A stretch of 64,000 nt of DNA, taken from positions 1,013,744 through 1,077,743 of the forward strand of contig MU004230.1 in NCBI GenBank assembly GCA_010405405.1, given 5' to 3'. Below the pieces are notes generated by a model. It was not told the DNA's origin. It did no database searches and worked only from the letters and a program-made list of their open reading frames with translations. A program made the translations under genes and the position numbers. Positions 31,076 through 44,193 of this stretch are shown here, piece after piece. Every line of letters starts with the position of its first letter. The first letter of the stretch is position 1. Source of the DNA: Microthyrium microscopicum (taxonomy: Eukaryota; Ascomycota; Dothideomycetes; Microthyriales; Microthyriaceae).

Positions 31076-32969
31076 ATGAGGCTCTTGTCTTTTCTGGCTG
31101 TTCTACCACTGGTATTGGCGGCTCCTCAGATACACAATGCTTCGTTTACTCCTGACCATGTCCTTCGAGTGACTGCCCAAAACATCTCTGTCAATTGCGA
31201 ATCGAGATATTCTGTGATAATTAATGGAACGGCTCCAGCACCACAGTTGACCTTGAAGCAAGGAGAGCCAGTTTGGATAAGAGTCTACAACGATATCGTC
31301 GACCAAAATGTCACCGTCCATTGGCATGGCTTGTCCCAAAGAGCCGCACCCTTTAGCGACGGCACACCGCAAGTCTCCCAGTGGCCTATCCCTCCAGCGC
31401 ACTACTTCGACTATGAGTTGTTCCCAGATGCCGCTGGAACATACTTCTACCACTCACATGTTGGCTTCCAGGCCATCTCAGCCTACGGTCCCCTGATTGT
31501 TCAGCCATGCGGCAAGCCAGCCCACAAGTACGACGAGGACATTGTCTTCGCACTCGGAGACTATTACAACAAAACAGATGCTCAAGTCGAGAAAGGTCTC
31601 CTAGCCAACCCATTCGTATGGTCTGGCGAAACCGTCGCACTGCTTGTCAACGGCCAAAGCGGCACTTCCCTCACCAAAGGCTACAACTCTACCTGCGCAC
31701 CGCACGTACTCAAGGTCAAACCAGACACCAAATACCGCATTCGCTTCATCGGCAACACTGCCATCTCGCTCATCACCCTGGGCGTTGAAGACCACGCCAA
31801 CCTCACCATAATCGAAGCCGACGGCGCAGACACAAAGCCATACGACGTCTCCCACCTGCAAGTCGCATCAGGCCAGCGATTCAGCATAATCCTACACACC
31901 AAGACCGCCGCAGAGCTTGCTAGTACCAACAAAACCAACTTCTGGATCCGTCTCGAGAACCGCGAACGTCCCGCAAACGTCTCCGCTTACGCGCTGCTCC
32001 AATACGACATCCCCTCAGCCTCAGCGTTGCCAAGCACTTTGCCCACCACACCACCAGTCACACTCCCACAGATCGTGTACAACTGGCTCGAATATGCGCT
32101 CTCACCACTAGATCCAGCAGCAGATCCAATGCCCACAAAGGCAGACCGTACAGTGACGATAACAACACATCAGTATGGCACGCAGAACGCGACTACCGGC
32201 GCGTTTACATCCACGCTCGAATGGGGCCAGAACGACAATATCTGGCAAGAAGAACGCGTGCCAGTGCCATATCTAGTCGACGTATATAAACGTGGCGAAG
32301 CAGCTGTGCCAGACTATGATGTAGCGATCAAGCACGGCGGATGGGATCCAAAGAATCTTGCGTATGCGGCGCGAGTAGGTGAAGTGTTGGATATCATCTG
32401 GGAGAGCAATAATGCGCCGACTGGTGGATGGGATGTAAGTAGTAATTTAGACAATCAGGAGAGGGTGTGAGCTAACATTGAGCAACAGATCCACCCGTTC
32501 CACGCGCATGGAGTACATTACTGGGACCTAGGATCCGGTAACGGGACGTACAATGCGACGGCAAACGAGGAGAAGCTCAAAGGCTATGATCCCATGAAGC
32601 GCGATACCACGATGCTATACCGATATGCTGCCAGTGGAGTGAAGAATACAACGGCGGGCTGGCGAGCGTGGCGGATTAAAGTTGACGAGGCGGGTGCGTT
32701 CATGCTGCATTGCCATATTCTACAGCATCTTATCATGGGTATGTTGAAAACTGCTTGAGTTCTTTGACGTGGAACGTGAAACTGATTGTTCATAAGGGAT
32801 GTCGACCGCCTGGGTAGCAGGGAATTACACCGATTTGCAAAAAATATGGCCAGAACCACCATATATCACTGGATATTTGGATTATGGAGGCTCGGCGTAC
32901 GGAAATGAGACATACGATCCGATTGTAAATCACTACTATCCCGCGTCGTCAGAAACCTGCCGGCCATAA
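31076..32969 (+). CDS. secreted multicopper oxidase, ascorbate-oxidase type
   Basis: Exons 31076..32434, 32489..32738 and 32797..32969 sum to 1782 nt, 593 residues. A signal peptide is evident (MRLLSFLAVLPLVLA). All copper motifs are present: HWHG (82-85), HSH (about 126-128), HPFHAHG (about 455-461) and HCHILQH (about 527-533). The residue ten after the T1 cysteine is Met (HCHILQHLIMGM), as in ascorbate oxidase, implying a lower-potential T1 copper than Leu/Phe laccases. SQWPIPPAHYFDYEL and AGTYFYHSHVGFQ also fit that branch, which includes fungal pigment oxidases such as Abr1. It oxidises small phenols or similar donors and reduces oxygen to water outside the cell; the true substrate is unknown. 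Intron 2 (32739..32796) splits the codon before the Met. Confidence 0.93.
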
Positions 32970-33252
32970 TGTTGGAAGTTACATACCTTAATGAACAGCT
33001 TCGCAGGAAGCAAAGCACTAATATCACATAGACCGGAGCGAAATAACATGAACGAAATACATACGCTATGGTACATAGTGGACTATATCTAAGCACTACG
33101 ACATCACCTCATGCTGAACACTGCGTCCTTCTAAGTCGTTAGAGTCCTGACACGGACTGAGCAACGTAATGACGGAATCGCACGGTATGCAGGACTCAAC
33201 GAGTGAATTGGTCATCTCATGCAGCTGTGGGGAGTATACAAGGGAGAATGAC

Positions 33253-36200
33253 CTAAGCAAAATAGCTCTTCCATAAGACACCTTCCAGGTCTTCAAGTTG
33301 TTCTGGTTCGAACGCCTGTGAGTGGTTAGTAAAAGCCAATAAGTAGAATATCGGAGGAAACGTACCTTGACATCGACATGCCATGTATCCTGTCTCAATT
33401 TCTTGAAGTCCGCAAGAATTGTCTTTGCGCCCTTGCCGACAACTCCAGGATCACCAGCAGCCTTCACTGCGAGAGTGGCCAGAGTTTCTGGAAGCCAATC
33501 TGGTGGAGGGCTGGTATATGGGAAGGCTTGGATCAAGGCACCCAATCCTAGAACAGCTGAATGACGAACCAGAGATATGCGAGTTTGCTCTGTGTTTGGG
33601 GTGCTTGAACGCTCCGAGAAGTCCTTTCGCTTGAGCACAGGATTTTTGCGAAGGAGGTCAGTCAGTTCACTCTTGAGCTCTAGGATCTTCTTGTCACGTA
33701 GATCAATAGGAGAGCATTTGATCATACCCGAGAGCGTGGTGCCGGCTCCAAGTCGGACTTCAAGTTGTGGGTCACTGAGCATGCGTGATACGCAGTCAAA
33801 CAGCTCGAGTTGTTGTTCTCGGGAGAGTAAGAACATGCGACGATGGTAGACAACTTGAATGTTGATAAGGACGCGCATACGTTGATGCCATGAAGTCGAG
33901 GTTCGTCCAATGCGAATCAGCGTCTTGATAAATTCCTTGTCCTCGCCAGCGCGTTGGGGCACATTAGGCACCTGCTTGAAGACATGGTATGCTAACCCTT
34001 GTAGCTCTGGATCTTCCTTGATGTCCATCATGTGTAGAAGCTGTTCAGTGAGCATACCTGGGAAGAATTTGATGAGCTGCACACACTCGTATGAGCAAAG
34101 CTGAGCCTCTAACCATATTAGAATGGTCTTGGAACCTTGTGTGTACGACGAAGGTGTTTGTTGACCTGGAGTTCGTTCTTTGCGCCATACTTCGAGCTGA
34201 TTCAGCAGGCGTTCCATCATATTGGTGTAATCTTCTGTTGGCTGATATGGTCGGGTACCAATGGACGAAGCCTCACGCTGGGCCTTCATCAAAGTTTCAA
34301 TATCCGGATAAGACTCATGATGTCTAGTCCGGAATATGTATGCAAGACATACACCCATTGCTTCTCTGACACCTTTGTATGGGTGATCAATATGCGCAAG
34401 GAAGTCATCAACAATTTCCTTGTCAAGTTGGAAATGCCATCCACCTTCAACAATTGCTTGATTGAGCAAATGAATCTTGGAACTTTCTTTGAAGGCTGCA
34501 TTTGAGCCGACATCGAGTCTAAAGCTTGAAAGCCAGTCTATCAGAGGCCAGACACGACGAGGATCTCGGTTTTGCAGCAAATAGTGAACAAAAGAATTCC
34601 AATAACCCGAGTTTTCCGGCGTGAGTCCATCTTTGAAAATGCCAAGGACAATTGGCATGGCAAACTTCCAAATCGAATCTCTTATGTCTGGGCTTCGTTC
34701 ATATGCTGTATTAAGGAGACCAGCCAGGATTTCAGAAGTAGCGCGATGCTGATGTTTGTCGCTTCCATCATCAAAAACTTCTTTGGTGAGTTCTTTGATA
34801 TCATCGAAGGTGATTTCGGTGACGTTGTCGAAGGCGAGATCGAAGATACACGAGAGCATCATACTATTGCCCATCCGAAATCTGTCGGCCGTTGAGTCTC
34901 TAGGCTCTTGCTTCAAGTAATCAAAGAGGCTCTTCATCCACTTGCGGTCGATGTGGGAGCCAATTTGGGAGCGAATGGCAGACTCTGCGTTATCATATTG
35001 TATGCGAGGAGCATTAGGAGTGAATGCTGTCAAAGTCTTCTTCCACACTAGCCAGCCTTGGAAATCAGTGTCGACATAGTATTTAGCCTCTGGTTTAGAG
35101 AATGATTCAAGGAATTTGTCGGTCCATTGTGGGTCCTCATTGGCATTGACTGGTATGATAACCTTGTCGGGCCATTGTTCGTCCAGTAGGAGGAATCGCT
35201 TATAGTCGTGATCGCATGTAGCTCTTGCATCCATCATAGAGAACAAGCCTACAAGACTGCCTTGATAAAGAACTCGCAATTGTGGATGTGGATCCACAGA
35301 ACCTCGAGTTACGAGATCTGTAAGTTCAGTAGAGGCGATTCGATCAAACCGGTAGCCAATATTCACGAGTAAGGTTGCAGCACGAGTAGCTTTCTTCCAA
35401 TGAGAGTTTCTAGCGATGAGCACAAGCTCTTCTGATAGCTTGAACTTGGCGCTTTCAACCTTATTGCGGCGAATTTGAATACTTTTTGACTTTGATACAA
35501 TGGATTCCTTCACAGCTGGCAAAGTTGCTTGATCCAGGTATGTGACCAGACTTTTCGACAGTTCCTCGTCAAGAATAACCATTCTCTCCAGGGGTCGACC
35601 CATGTCCATTACAGACCAGGTAGCATTGCTTGCAAGCTTTTGGATGGATGGTTTGTCCACAGTGGTAATCTCGATAAAGGCCTTGATGAGTCGTGGAGCA
35701 AATCTCCAGTCACGATGAATGGTTTTTGCAAGGCTACCGAAAAGTAACGAGAACATACCACCTTTGATGCGTGGGTAGTCATGTGCTGGGATAGCTTCCT
35801 CAAGGGTTTTCAATAGTGGAGGAATGATAAGCGGTCGAGCTCCAGTGACAGTTTTGACGGCATATTCGGAAGCACCTTGGGCTGTGCGTCTAATCTCAGT
35901 GTATGCAGATACACTTGAATGTGCCAGATCTAGCAAGAGTCGCTTTTCCAATTCTGACAATGGCCGAGGTGTAGAACAGTATCGAAGACGTTGCAAGTGA
36001 TAGAGATTTGCCCGACGAACCAGAATTGGGCGAGGATAGTCCTTTCGTAGCCCACTGAACTTGTAAGGGTGCGCGTCGGCCCTCAAAAGTCTTGAAACTC
36101 TATCAAGAATGTGAGCGGATCTCTCGATACCAAGGTCAACAAACCAGGAGCGGTATGCCGTGTATAAAGAGTTGAAACATTGCACATCGTCCTCTTGATG

Positions 36201-39200
36201 AGCGATCAGATACTCATGCACAGAATGAAGTACTTCACCTGTCGCCTCACGGAGTCGATGAATTTCGCGATATTCGTCTGATCCACGTTCAAGAGGATAA
36301 CCAGTATTGTAGCGAAACTGCGGTTTGACATCGTCTTCTTTGTCTCCCAGATTTGGTTCTTCACTGTCACTGCCATCTTCACTAGTATCCATAGACTCGA
36401 CAGAATCAACTGAGATCACGCTAGGATCTGAAGAGTTCTCCGAGGCATACGAGTCTCGCATAACTTCCCAGTGACGCGGATCCCATAGAACTGAGATTCC
36501 CGAGAGAATCAATCGAATGAGAACGAGGTTACGCGACAGCTCATCAGACCAAGCCTTCCCAGTACCGTCTCGTGTGATATTTGGAGCTTCGCTAATCAAG
36601 CCCTTCAACGAATTTGTAGCGCCTCCAATTTGGTCTTTGAATAGTCGAATAGCGAATCGAATCTCGGCTTCACCTGGCTTGTACCAGGCGATTGTCATGT
36701 CTTTTGCATCTGTGTACTTGCCCCACTCTTGAGCAGTGACTCCAGATTTGAACACTTGCGGCTCATAGTTCTTCAGATCAAGAGAGTATGTGGCGGTCAA
36801 ATTCAACAACAAGTGGTGGATGAAGTTGGAGATGTGAATGGTGGGGATTCCTTGACACTTTTCTTGCATGAAGTGAGCAATGTCAAACAGTTCATCTTCC
36901 CAAGCCATCACAGCACCGCCCACATGAACAACGCACATGGAAAGCATACTAATGTGCCATACAAGGGCGTGATCACGTGGGAGAATATCTGAGCCGATAG
37001 TTCGGGTAGATCCAGCACCATTTTCGATGATCTCCTCGCGAATGCAAGCAATCAATTCAGGAAGAAGCCGCTGTAGAGCCTTTTCGGGGTTGACCTTGAC
37101 CAAAGCATTGCAAAGAAAAGCCACTGCATCTCTAGCCTGGTTGATAGTGTTGGTTGTCACAAAATGGGCAATTTTGTTGAGAGCCACATCATACAGCTCT
37201 GGTGAGAGAGAAGCTAGTAGAGGTGTGAAAGTCGCAGGAAGTGTATTGACGACATTCTCTTCTGGCGATCCACTGCGAACACGCGAGGCGTCGGGAAGAT
37301 TTTTGAGAAGTGTGAACACTCGACCCAGGAGTGAGATGATGAACTCGTTCAGATCTGCAGTCGAAGCTACTAGAATTCGATTCTCATCCTCGACTGAAAG
37401 TTCTTTCTCGTAATCAACTTGTATCATGGGCCCTTCGCGATCAAATCTTTCGACCTCATTTGATATCCACCCCATAGCCAAGGTGACATCAGCAGCTTCG
37501 TTTGAACTTCCAGGCTCTTTACTCAGATCGTGAAATGGAATGTTGTATGCGACAGTTTGAATGAAGGATAGAGTATGAATAGTCTTTTCCAAATCATTTG
37601 GATCGATACCTGGCAGAGCTAGGCCAAGCAAAGAAGTGATATGGCAACGGAACCCAAAATTTCTAGCCAGCAGTCGAGTTAAGACTTGTAGTGCTCGAAT
37701 AGCCGAGTTTGTCCGATGGACTTCGACGAGACCTTGCATAGCTGGATAGATTCGTTGAAGAGCACCCGGAAGTATCAGATTCGGCTCCAGGTAGGCAAGG
37801 CATTGTAACGTTGAGAGGGAAAAGTTAATAGCTGTTCCACTCTTGGCGAATATGCCCATGAAGACTACCTCGCGCAAACAGAGTACGAACCGGCGCCTAA
37901 CGTCTTCGGTCAGCCTTCGCTCTGGTGGGACGTCCATTTCTCCGCTTCGTTCTCGATTCCATCGCATGACGAAAAAGTCAGCCAGATAGTAAACGAATTG
38001 CGAAAGTGTTTTAGTCCAATGACCCTGATTGGAGGGATGGAAGAATGTCTCTATTCCATTTATCAAGTCCTCTAGACATGATAAAATAGAGCGAATTGGC
38101 TGAGCGCAAGATGGAGATAACGACATGACAATCCATCTTGCTATTTGATGGGCAATGGGATGCTTTCGTCCATCACGCTCTAACAACATAGCAAGACCAG
38201 CATGAAGATCGACAATGTTAGTATAGGACGAAACCGATTGACCTACTGGCAATTCAAGTATTCTAAGAATTGCCGTGAAGACAAGTTCCGACTGCTCTTC
38301 CGTGAAAATACCGAAAGGAGAAAACTCCACGTGTGGACTCTGCAACATGTCTCTAGCAGTGCGAGAGAAGATATCAATGAAGTGAACATCCATATGTCTT
38401 GAGCGACTAACCAACGACCACAAGTGGAAGAATGTTGGAAAGTACTGTTGTGGGTATATGTCTTTCCGATCCTCTGGAGGAGACGAAGTTGGTAAGAACA
38501 AGTTCAGAAGGCCGGTGACTACGAATGCAGATTCGGAGATTGAGGTACTGAAGTAAGGTAGAAACTCTTCGAGAATTGCTGGGATTTCCAAGGGATCAAA
38601 GTAGATTTGAGCAAAGGTACACATTTTTGTATATGTTCGCACATTTCGCTTGCTGCTCGTCTGTGATGCGGGTCCGAATTCAGAAGGAAGTACGAAGACC
38701 TTCAAAACTCTGTAAAGCGGCCGCCAATCAAGTATCAGGTCTTTTCCAGGGCGTAAATAATGCTTTCGTCTACATAATGTTAGCCAATTCGCCACAAAAA
38801 ACGAGAGTCACACTACATACTTGGTCAAATACATGAACATGGATGCAAATCGCTCACAAAGCGAGTTGTCGAGTCCTGGGGCCAGAGAGAGTCCGTAGTA
38901 CAAGTGTACCAACTTGATTCTTATGTCTCGAGGCATATCGAATTTCAGAGTAAGCCAGCCCCGAATTTCTCTGGTCCAGTGTACGACACCGGGCGAAAAG
39001 TCTCCGGCAGAAACGGCAACGAAGAGATTGCTAAGACATGTTTCCAGATTCGCAAGTGCTTCTTTCTCATCCTCAGTCTTGTAAGGTAGGTATTTGAAGT
39101 ATGGATAGGTGCGTGGTCTTGAACGGCCTTGATTTTGTTCATCACTGCCGTTTGCACGCCAATTTGTAGCGGCCGTCGTAGATTGCGTTTTGTCGAGGTC

Positions 39201-39233
39201 GCGCACCCCGAGCTTAGGAGCATTGTCACCCAT
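33253..39233 (-). CDS. BLM10: proteasome activator Blm10/PA200
   Basis: Exons 39233..38812, 38769..33366 and 33315..33253 sum to 5889 nt, 1962 residues. The first donor could alternatively be the GTAGTG six bases upstream; GTGACT is the choice that keeps the frame. Blm10/PA200 is a HEAT-repeat dome that caps the 20S proteasome and promotes degradation of small or unfolded proteins. Family blocks are RPRTYPYFKYLPY near the N-terminus, DLILDWRPLYRVLK (about 150), the long HEAT solenoid, and the C-terminal EPEQLEDLEGVLWKSYFA. The last exon is only 21 codons and supplies the proteasome-docking tail. The tail ends Tyr-Phe-Ala, where yeast ends Tyr-Tyr-Ala. Divergent from PSF3. Confidence 0.96.
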
Positions 39234-39861
39234 CTTATAGGCAAGGACTCATGCGGACCGGCGTTATAGGCCTGGGTTAAATGGTGATAGCAGGATGGAA
39301 GACGAAAAGACGGTGGAATTTCGACAAGGCTGGTAGTTCGCGGCGAGAATAAAGGACATGCGACCAGATTGGAGGGCAACCGGTCAAGAAAGCGTTTGAA
39401 AAGGTCGGGTACGTGGGGTATGAGCTATGTGGCAATGCAAACAATATAAGGAAATAGCCAAAGAAAAATGACCAGGCAATTGAAGAGTAGACGGAGGCAG
39501 AACTGAGTACGTCAACTCGAAGTTAGGATTGCGGAGCGTTGGTGATGGAGCTTTGACCTTTGTATGCAAGAGGAATGAAGCCTGTGCCAAGCTTTGACTT
39601 TCTTTTTGACCCTGACTTAGTAAGCGTTCTCGAGGTTCTTTGCCTCTGTTTGGTTGCTGCGAGCCTGCGTCTAATCAGCTCGGCGCGTGCAATGAACTTT
39701 CTTTGTCTTGACTCTTTTTGACAATAAAAGAGCTGTAAAAGCTGACAACACTGGATGGAATCTGGAGGTAGCATTCGTTAGCCTTCCGCGGGTCCGAAAA
39801 CACGCGAGCGAGCCTGAACCAAAATCACCTGGTCCCAGGCAGAATCAAGACGCGTATCAAC
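39234..39861. promoter_or_regulatory. divergent promoter BLM10 / PSF3
   Basis: 628 bp between the two start codons. Short ORFs inside (for example 39523-39774, minus) have no domain support. The reverse strand near 39620-39690 is basic-rich if translated but shows no family resemblance. Confidence 0.5.
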
Positions 39862-40646
39862 ATGTCATATTACGATGTCGACGCCATCCTCACCGATGCC
39901 CAGGTAAAACCGATTGGGATTTTGTCTTACCGTCTTGGTCCTAAATTGTCCTTTTAGAAAGTTCCTTGCACCTTCGAAATCACTGTACCTGGTCTAGGCT
40001 ATCTGGAAGGCAATCCTGGCAATGATGTATGAACAAAGGTTCTAGGTCGGCAATGAAATGATATTTACAAGTTCTAGATCAAGCAGGGCGCAAAACTAGA
40101 GTTACCGTTATGGCTCGGTGAAATGCTGGCAGTGAGGTCGGTGCTCCTATGACTTCAAATTGCACCTGTCACTAACACATCAAAGTCGCAATGCGTCCGA
40201 GGAAAGCAATCTCACATTAGATCTCCCAAAGTGCCTTTCTGCGCACGTAGTCAATGCCTTGAAAGCGGATGCGCGAACTGTGGAACTTCGAGCACTTGCG
40301 CCACACTTTTATGCTCTAGGCGCGAGAATATTGGACTTGTTTGAAGATGAAGAGCTATCTAGCGTTCTTAGTGAGGTATGTTGGCGCAGCAAACTATCCA
40401 ACACGTATTGATGAGATCAGAGCTTCAAAAAGCGAGCTAGAGAAATAGCAGATCAAGCACACAACTCAGGGCGGTCACTTGGCGATGCAGCAGATTTTCT
40501 GCGGGGATTGGACGAAGAAGAACGTCAATGTCAGTGCCTGTACAGTTCCTAATGATAAGAAATTGCTAACATGGACAGTATTCCGAACTGCACACGAGTC
40601 TACTAAAGCAGTGCGAGTATGGATGTCAGAGTTGAAAAAAGCATAA
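39862..40646 (+). CDS. PSF3: GINS complex subunit Psf3
   Basis: Six exons, 39862..39903, 39958..40026, 40078..40136, 40186..40375, 40421..40529 and 40579..40646, sum to 537 nt, 178 residues. Psf3 is one of four GINS subunits of the CMG replicative helicase. The start MSYYDVDAILTDAQKVPCTF and GLGYLEGNPGNDIKQG match the family B-domain region, followed by LELPLWLGEMLA. The A-domain helices follow (LDLPKCLSAHVVNALKADA; FYALGARILDLFED) and the end is FRTAHESTKAVRVWMSELKKA. The introns are all about 45-55 nt. Such an intron-dense small gene is easily missed by ORF calling. Confidence 0.95.
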
Positions 40647-41853
40647 ATGGTCCATACAGTTAAAAGGTCAAATCAGCTTGTACATGAAATAATGAAAGAA
40701 CGAATGCTAAATGTATGATATGATTTGCAATTGTTGTTAAGAAAGAAAAAGACTTGATTGCTTCCAAAGGGTAGAGTGTATTCTGATTAGAATAAGGTAC
40801 ATGCTCTCAATTCAGACAATCAAGAGTAACAACTAGTAGTTATGTATCAATGGTTGACTAAATGTTGCAGTGTCGCTGAAACAGAGCACCAGTTGAGCAT
40901 GGTACTTTCCACGTGCAAGGCTGAATAAGGCTGAAGTGGAATATGAACAGCACGATTGGTGGGACCAAAACCGGCGCTTGCCTTGTTTGTCTTGGGGCGC
41001 ATGAAAGAGACTGCTGCTCCGGCTGCTTTGCAAAGTGCGCTTTCCGTGCTTGGCATTCCACCCTTCTGAGCGGCAAGTGCAATCAAAAAAATGGCCCGAT
41101 GTAGAAGCCACTCAGCGTTGGTAGGTTGGTACGCCAAAAGCTCTCGCCAAAAAAAATTGTTGGCGGAAGTTGCGATTGCCCAGTTCGGCTGTAAGTGCTC
41201 AAACTGTTGCTGCCACCCTGACCACTTTGAACTCTGAACTCTGTCTTCCTTTGCTTTCTCTCCTCCTCTTCTTCCTCCTTCACCATCCAACACCACATAA
41301 CTTCATTCATCGTCAGATAGCCTGCTCTTGTCCACAGGCGGCTTGTTGTTTGCCGCTTCTTCCTCCCCTTTCCATCGCAACAATCACAAAAAAAATTAAA
41401 AAAATCATTCCAAAAATCCCACATTCCATCTAGCCATCTAGCCATCCAGCTAGTAGCTTGTCGAACCTCTCCCACCAACTTCACCTCCAACCGCTTTTAT
41501 CGCCAGAACACTTGTCCTCTCTCGCTGAGCGACTTGCTAGTTCTTTCATCCGCTTTATCTTCTCTCCTTGTCAACCACTATCCGCTACTTTGTCAGTCGG
41601 CTCCTCACTTCCGCATATCATCCATTGTCCATCCAACTCAGTTGCTGACTTTGCACAAAGCCTTCACCCGTCGCGTCAGTCTCTCAAGACTTCTGCGACC
41701 TTCCATCATTCAATCTCGCTCTAATTCGTGATCCATTTCGTAAGCATCTCCATAACTGCTCCCACAAGCTGGCTTTGTTGGAAGAATCAGCCGTGCGCTT
41801 TTTGACTTGATTATCTGACGTTGAACAAGCAAACCACCACCCTCCGCTTCACC
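40647..41853. promoter_or_regulatory. PAB1 promoter and long pyrimidine-rich 5' region
   Basis: Plus-strand pyrimidine tracts are dense at 41245-41295, 41345-41375 and 41460-41720, typical of strongly expressed fungal genes. An A-rich tract lies at 41388-41416 (runs of 8, 7 and 5 A). A possible 5'-UTR intron starts at GTAAGC 41740 with an acceptor near 41830 (TGAACAAG). No coding gene is seen in the interval. Confidence 0.5.
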
Positions 41854-44193
41854 ATGGCTGACCAAACCAACAACGGTGCTTCTGACGCATCTGCTCCTTC
41901 CTCCGGACCTGCGCCCACCAATGGCAACGCCATTGATACCTCAGTTGGAGGCCCTCAGGGTGCTGGAGGAGTGCAAACTCCCAACTCTGCTGCCCCCGCC
42001 GGCCATACGAATTCGGCCTCTCTCTACGTTGGAGAGCTCGATACCTCCGTGACCGAAGCTATGCTGTTCGAGCTGTTCTCTACCATCGGACAGGTCGCAT
42101 CCATCCGTGTCTGCCGTGACGCCGTCACTCGTCGTTCTCTTGGATATGCCTATGTCAACTACAATGCCGCCGATGATGGCGAAAAGGCTCTTGAGGAGCT
42201 CAACTACACTTTGATCAAGGGGAAGCCTTGCCGTATCATGTGGTCTCAACGTGATCCCGCTCTGCGCAAAACTGGCCAAGGAAATATCTTCATCAAAAAT
42301 TTGGATACTGCTATCGATAACAAGGCTCTCCACGACACCTTTGCGGCCTTTGGCAACATCTTGAGTTGCAAGGTCGCTCAGGATGAACTCGGAAGTTCCA
42401 AGGGCTACGGATTCGTCCATTATGAGACTGCCGAGGCCGCCAATCAGGCCATCAAGCACGTCAATGGCATGTTGCTGAACGAAAAGAAGGTTTACGTTGG
42501 TCATCATATTCCAAAGAAAGACCGCATGAGCAAGTTCGAAGAGATGAAGGCCAACTTTACTAATGTCTATGTCAAGAACATCTCGACAGACGTTACTGAT
42601 GATGAGTTCCGTACAATGTTCGAGAACTATGGCGACATTACTTCGGCCACTCTTCAGCATGACCCTGAGACTGGCAAGCACCGTGGATTTGGATTCGTCA
42701 ACTTTGTCAAGCATGAGGCTGCCTCGCAAGCCGTCGATGAGTTACACGACCAGGATCTCAAAGGACAAAAGCTGTATGTCGGCCGTGCCCAGAAGAAACA
42801 CGAACGTGAAGAGGAACTTCGCAAGCAGTACGAGGCGCAGCGAATCGAGAAGCAGTCCAAGTATCAGGGTGTCAATCTTTACATCAAGAACTTGGATGAC
42901 GATGTCGATGATGAGAAGTTGCGCGACATGTTCACCCCGTTCGGTACCATCACCTCTGCTAAAGTTATGCGTGACACTCTGCCTGCTTCTGGTGAGGAGC
43001 AGGAAGGCGAAGAGGCTGAAAAGGAAGAGGAGACCGAGACCGAGAAGAAGGAAGCCAAGGATGAATCCGAGGACAAGTCTGACGATGCCAAAGACGAAGA
43101 CAAGGACAAGGTCATCATCAAGGGTGAAAAGAAGATCTTGGGCAAGAGCAAAGGCTTTGGTTTCGTCTGCTTTAGCAGCCCTGATGAAGCCACCAAGGCT
43201 GTTGCAGAGATGAACCAAAAGATGATCAACGGCAAGCCTCTTTACGTTGCTCTTGCTCAACGCAAAGATGTCCGCAAGAGCCAACTTGAGGCCACAATTC
43301 ATGCTCGTAACCAGATTCGCATTCAACAGCAAGCCGCCATTGGATCCATGCCACAGCAAGCCTTCATTCAGCCAGGCATGTACTTCCCTGGACAAGGTCA
43401 ATATCTGCCACCCGCTGCGCGTGGTCAGATGCCATTTCCACAAGGTATGCCACCACAACAAGGTGGTCGCGGCGCTGGATTCCCTGGTGGTCTTCCTCAG
43501 CAAGGAGGACGCGGTGGTCCCGCTGGTGCTCAACAACTCCCACCTCAGCTATATGGAATGCCACCTAATATGCCCGGTGGCTTCCCACCTGGTGTCAATC
43601 CAGCTTACTTCCAACTTGCCCAAGCAGCCAACCAGGCAATGGGCGGTCGTGGAGCTGGTCGAGGTGGTATCATGGGTGTTCCAGGCATGCCAGCCCAGAT
43701 GCCAGGTCTTGTGCCTGCCGGTGGGCCTATGCGTGGCGGTATGCCTCCTCAAGGTGGTCGCGGTGCTAATGGTCCTCGTCCTGGTCAAGGTGCTTATGGT
43801 GCCGGTGCTCAACGCGGCGCTCCAAATGCCCCTGGCAATCATGCCCCAGCTGGTCTCGACATTGCTCAGCTCAATTCAGTTAGCCAACAGCAGCAAAAGC
43901 AGATGCTTGGAGAAGCGCTATATCCCAAGATTCATGATACTCAGCCAGAGCTTGCTGGAAAGATCACTGGCATGTTGCTGGAGATGGATAACACTGAGCT
44001 CATCAACTTGTAAGTTCACCTTCACAACACAAGCCCACAATGCACATGCTAACAGTCCTATAGGCTCTCTAGCCCCGATGCGTTGAACCAGAAGGTCCAA
44101 GAGGCCGTCAGTGTCTACGACGACTACATGAAGAACAAGGGAGACGGCGAGGAGAACAAGGCCACTGCTGATGGTGAGAAGTCTGAGGCTTAG
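41854..44193 (+). CDS. PAB1: polyadenylate-binding protein Pab1
   Basis: Exons 41854..44009 and 44064..44193 sum to 2286 nt, 761 residues. The ATG at 41854 ([10 protein letters not shown]) has a good context, CACCATGGC. Pab1 coats mRNA poly(A) tails and contacts eIF4G and deadenylases. RRM1 is at about 55-133 (SLYVGELD), RRM2 143-220 (NIFIKNLD), RRM3 236-313 (NVYVKNIS) and RRM4 from 339 (NLYIKNLD). RRM4 holds an insertion of about 45 charged residues (379-422, Glu/Lys/Asp-rich) before [10 protein letters not shown], a feature I have seen described for filamentous fungi. A Gly/Pro/Gln/Met-rich linker with GGRG motifs follows, then the PABC (MLLE) domain at about 666-741 containing KITGMLLEM. 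The intron splits the PABC domain. Confidence 0.97.

Noticed and set aside
33367-34505. Several plus-strand ORFs over BLM10
   Set aside because: Antisense shadows of a 1962-residue gene with clear family motifs.
41941-43536. Long antisense ORFs opposite PAB1 (262 and 264 residues)
   Set aside because: They mirror a codon-biased, highly expressed gene; they have no domains and no splice or start support.
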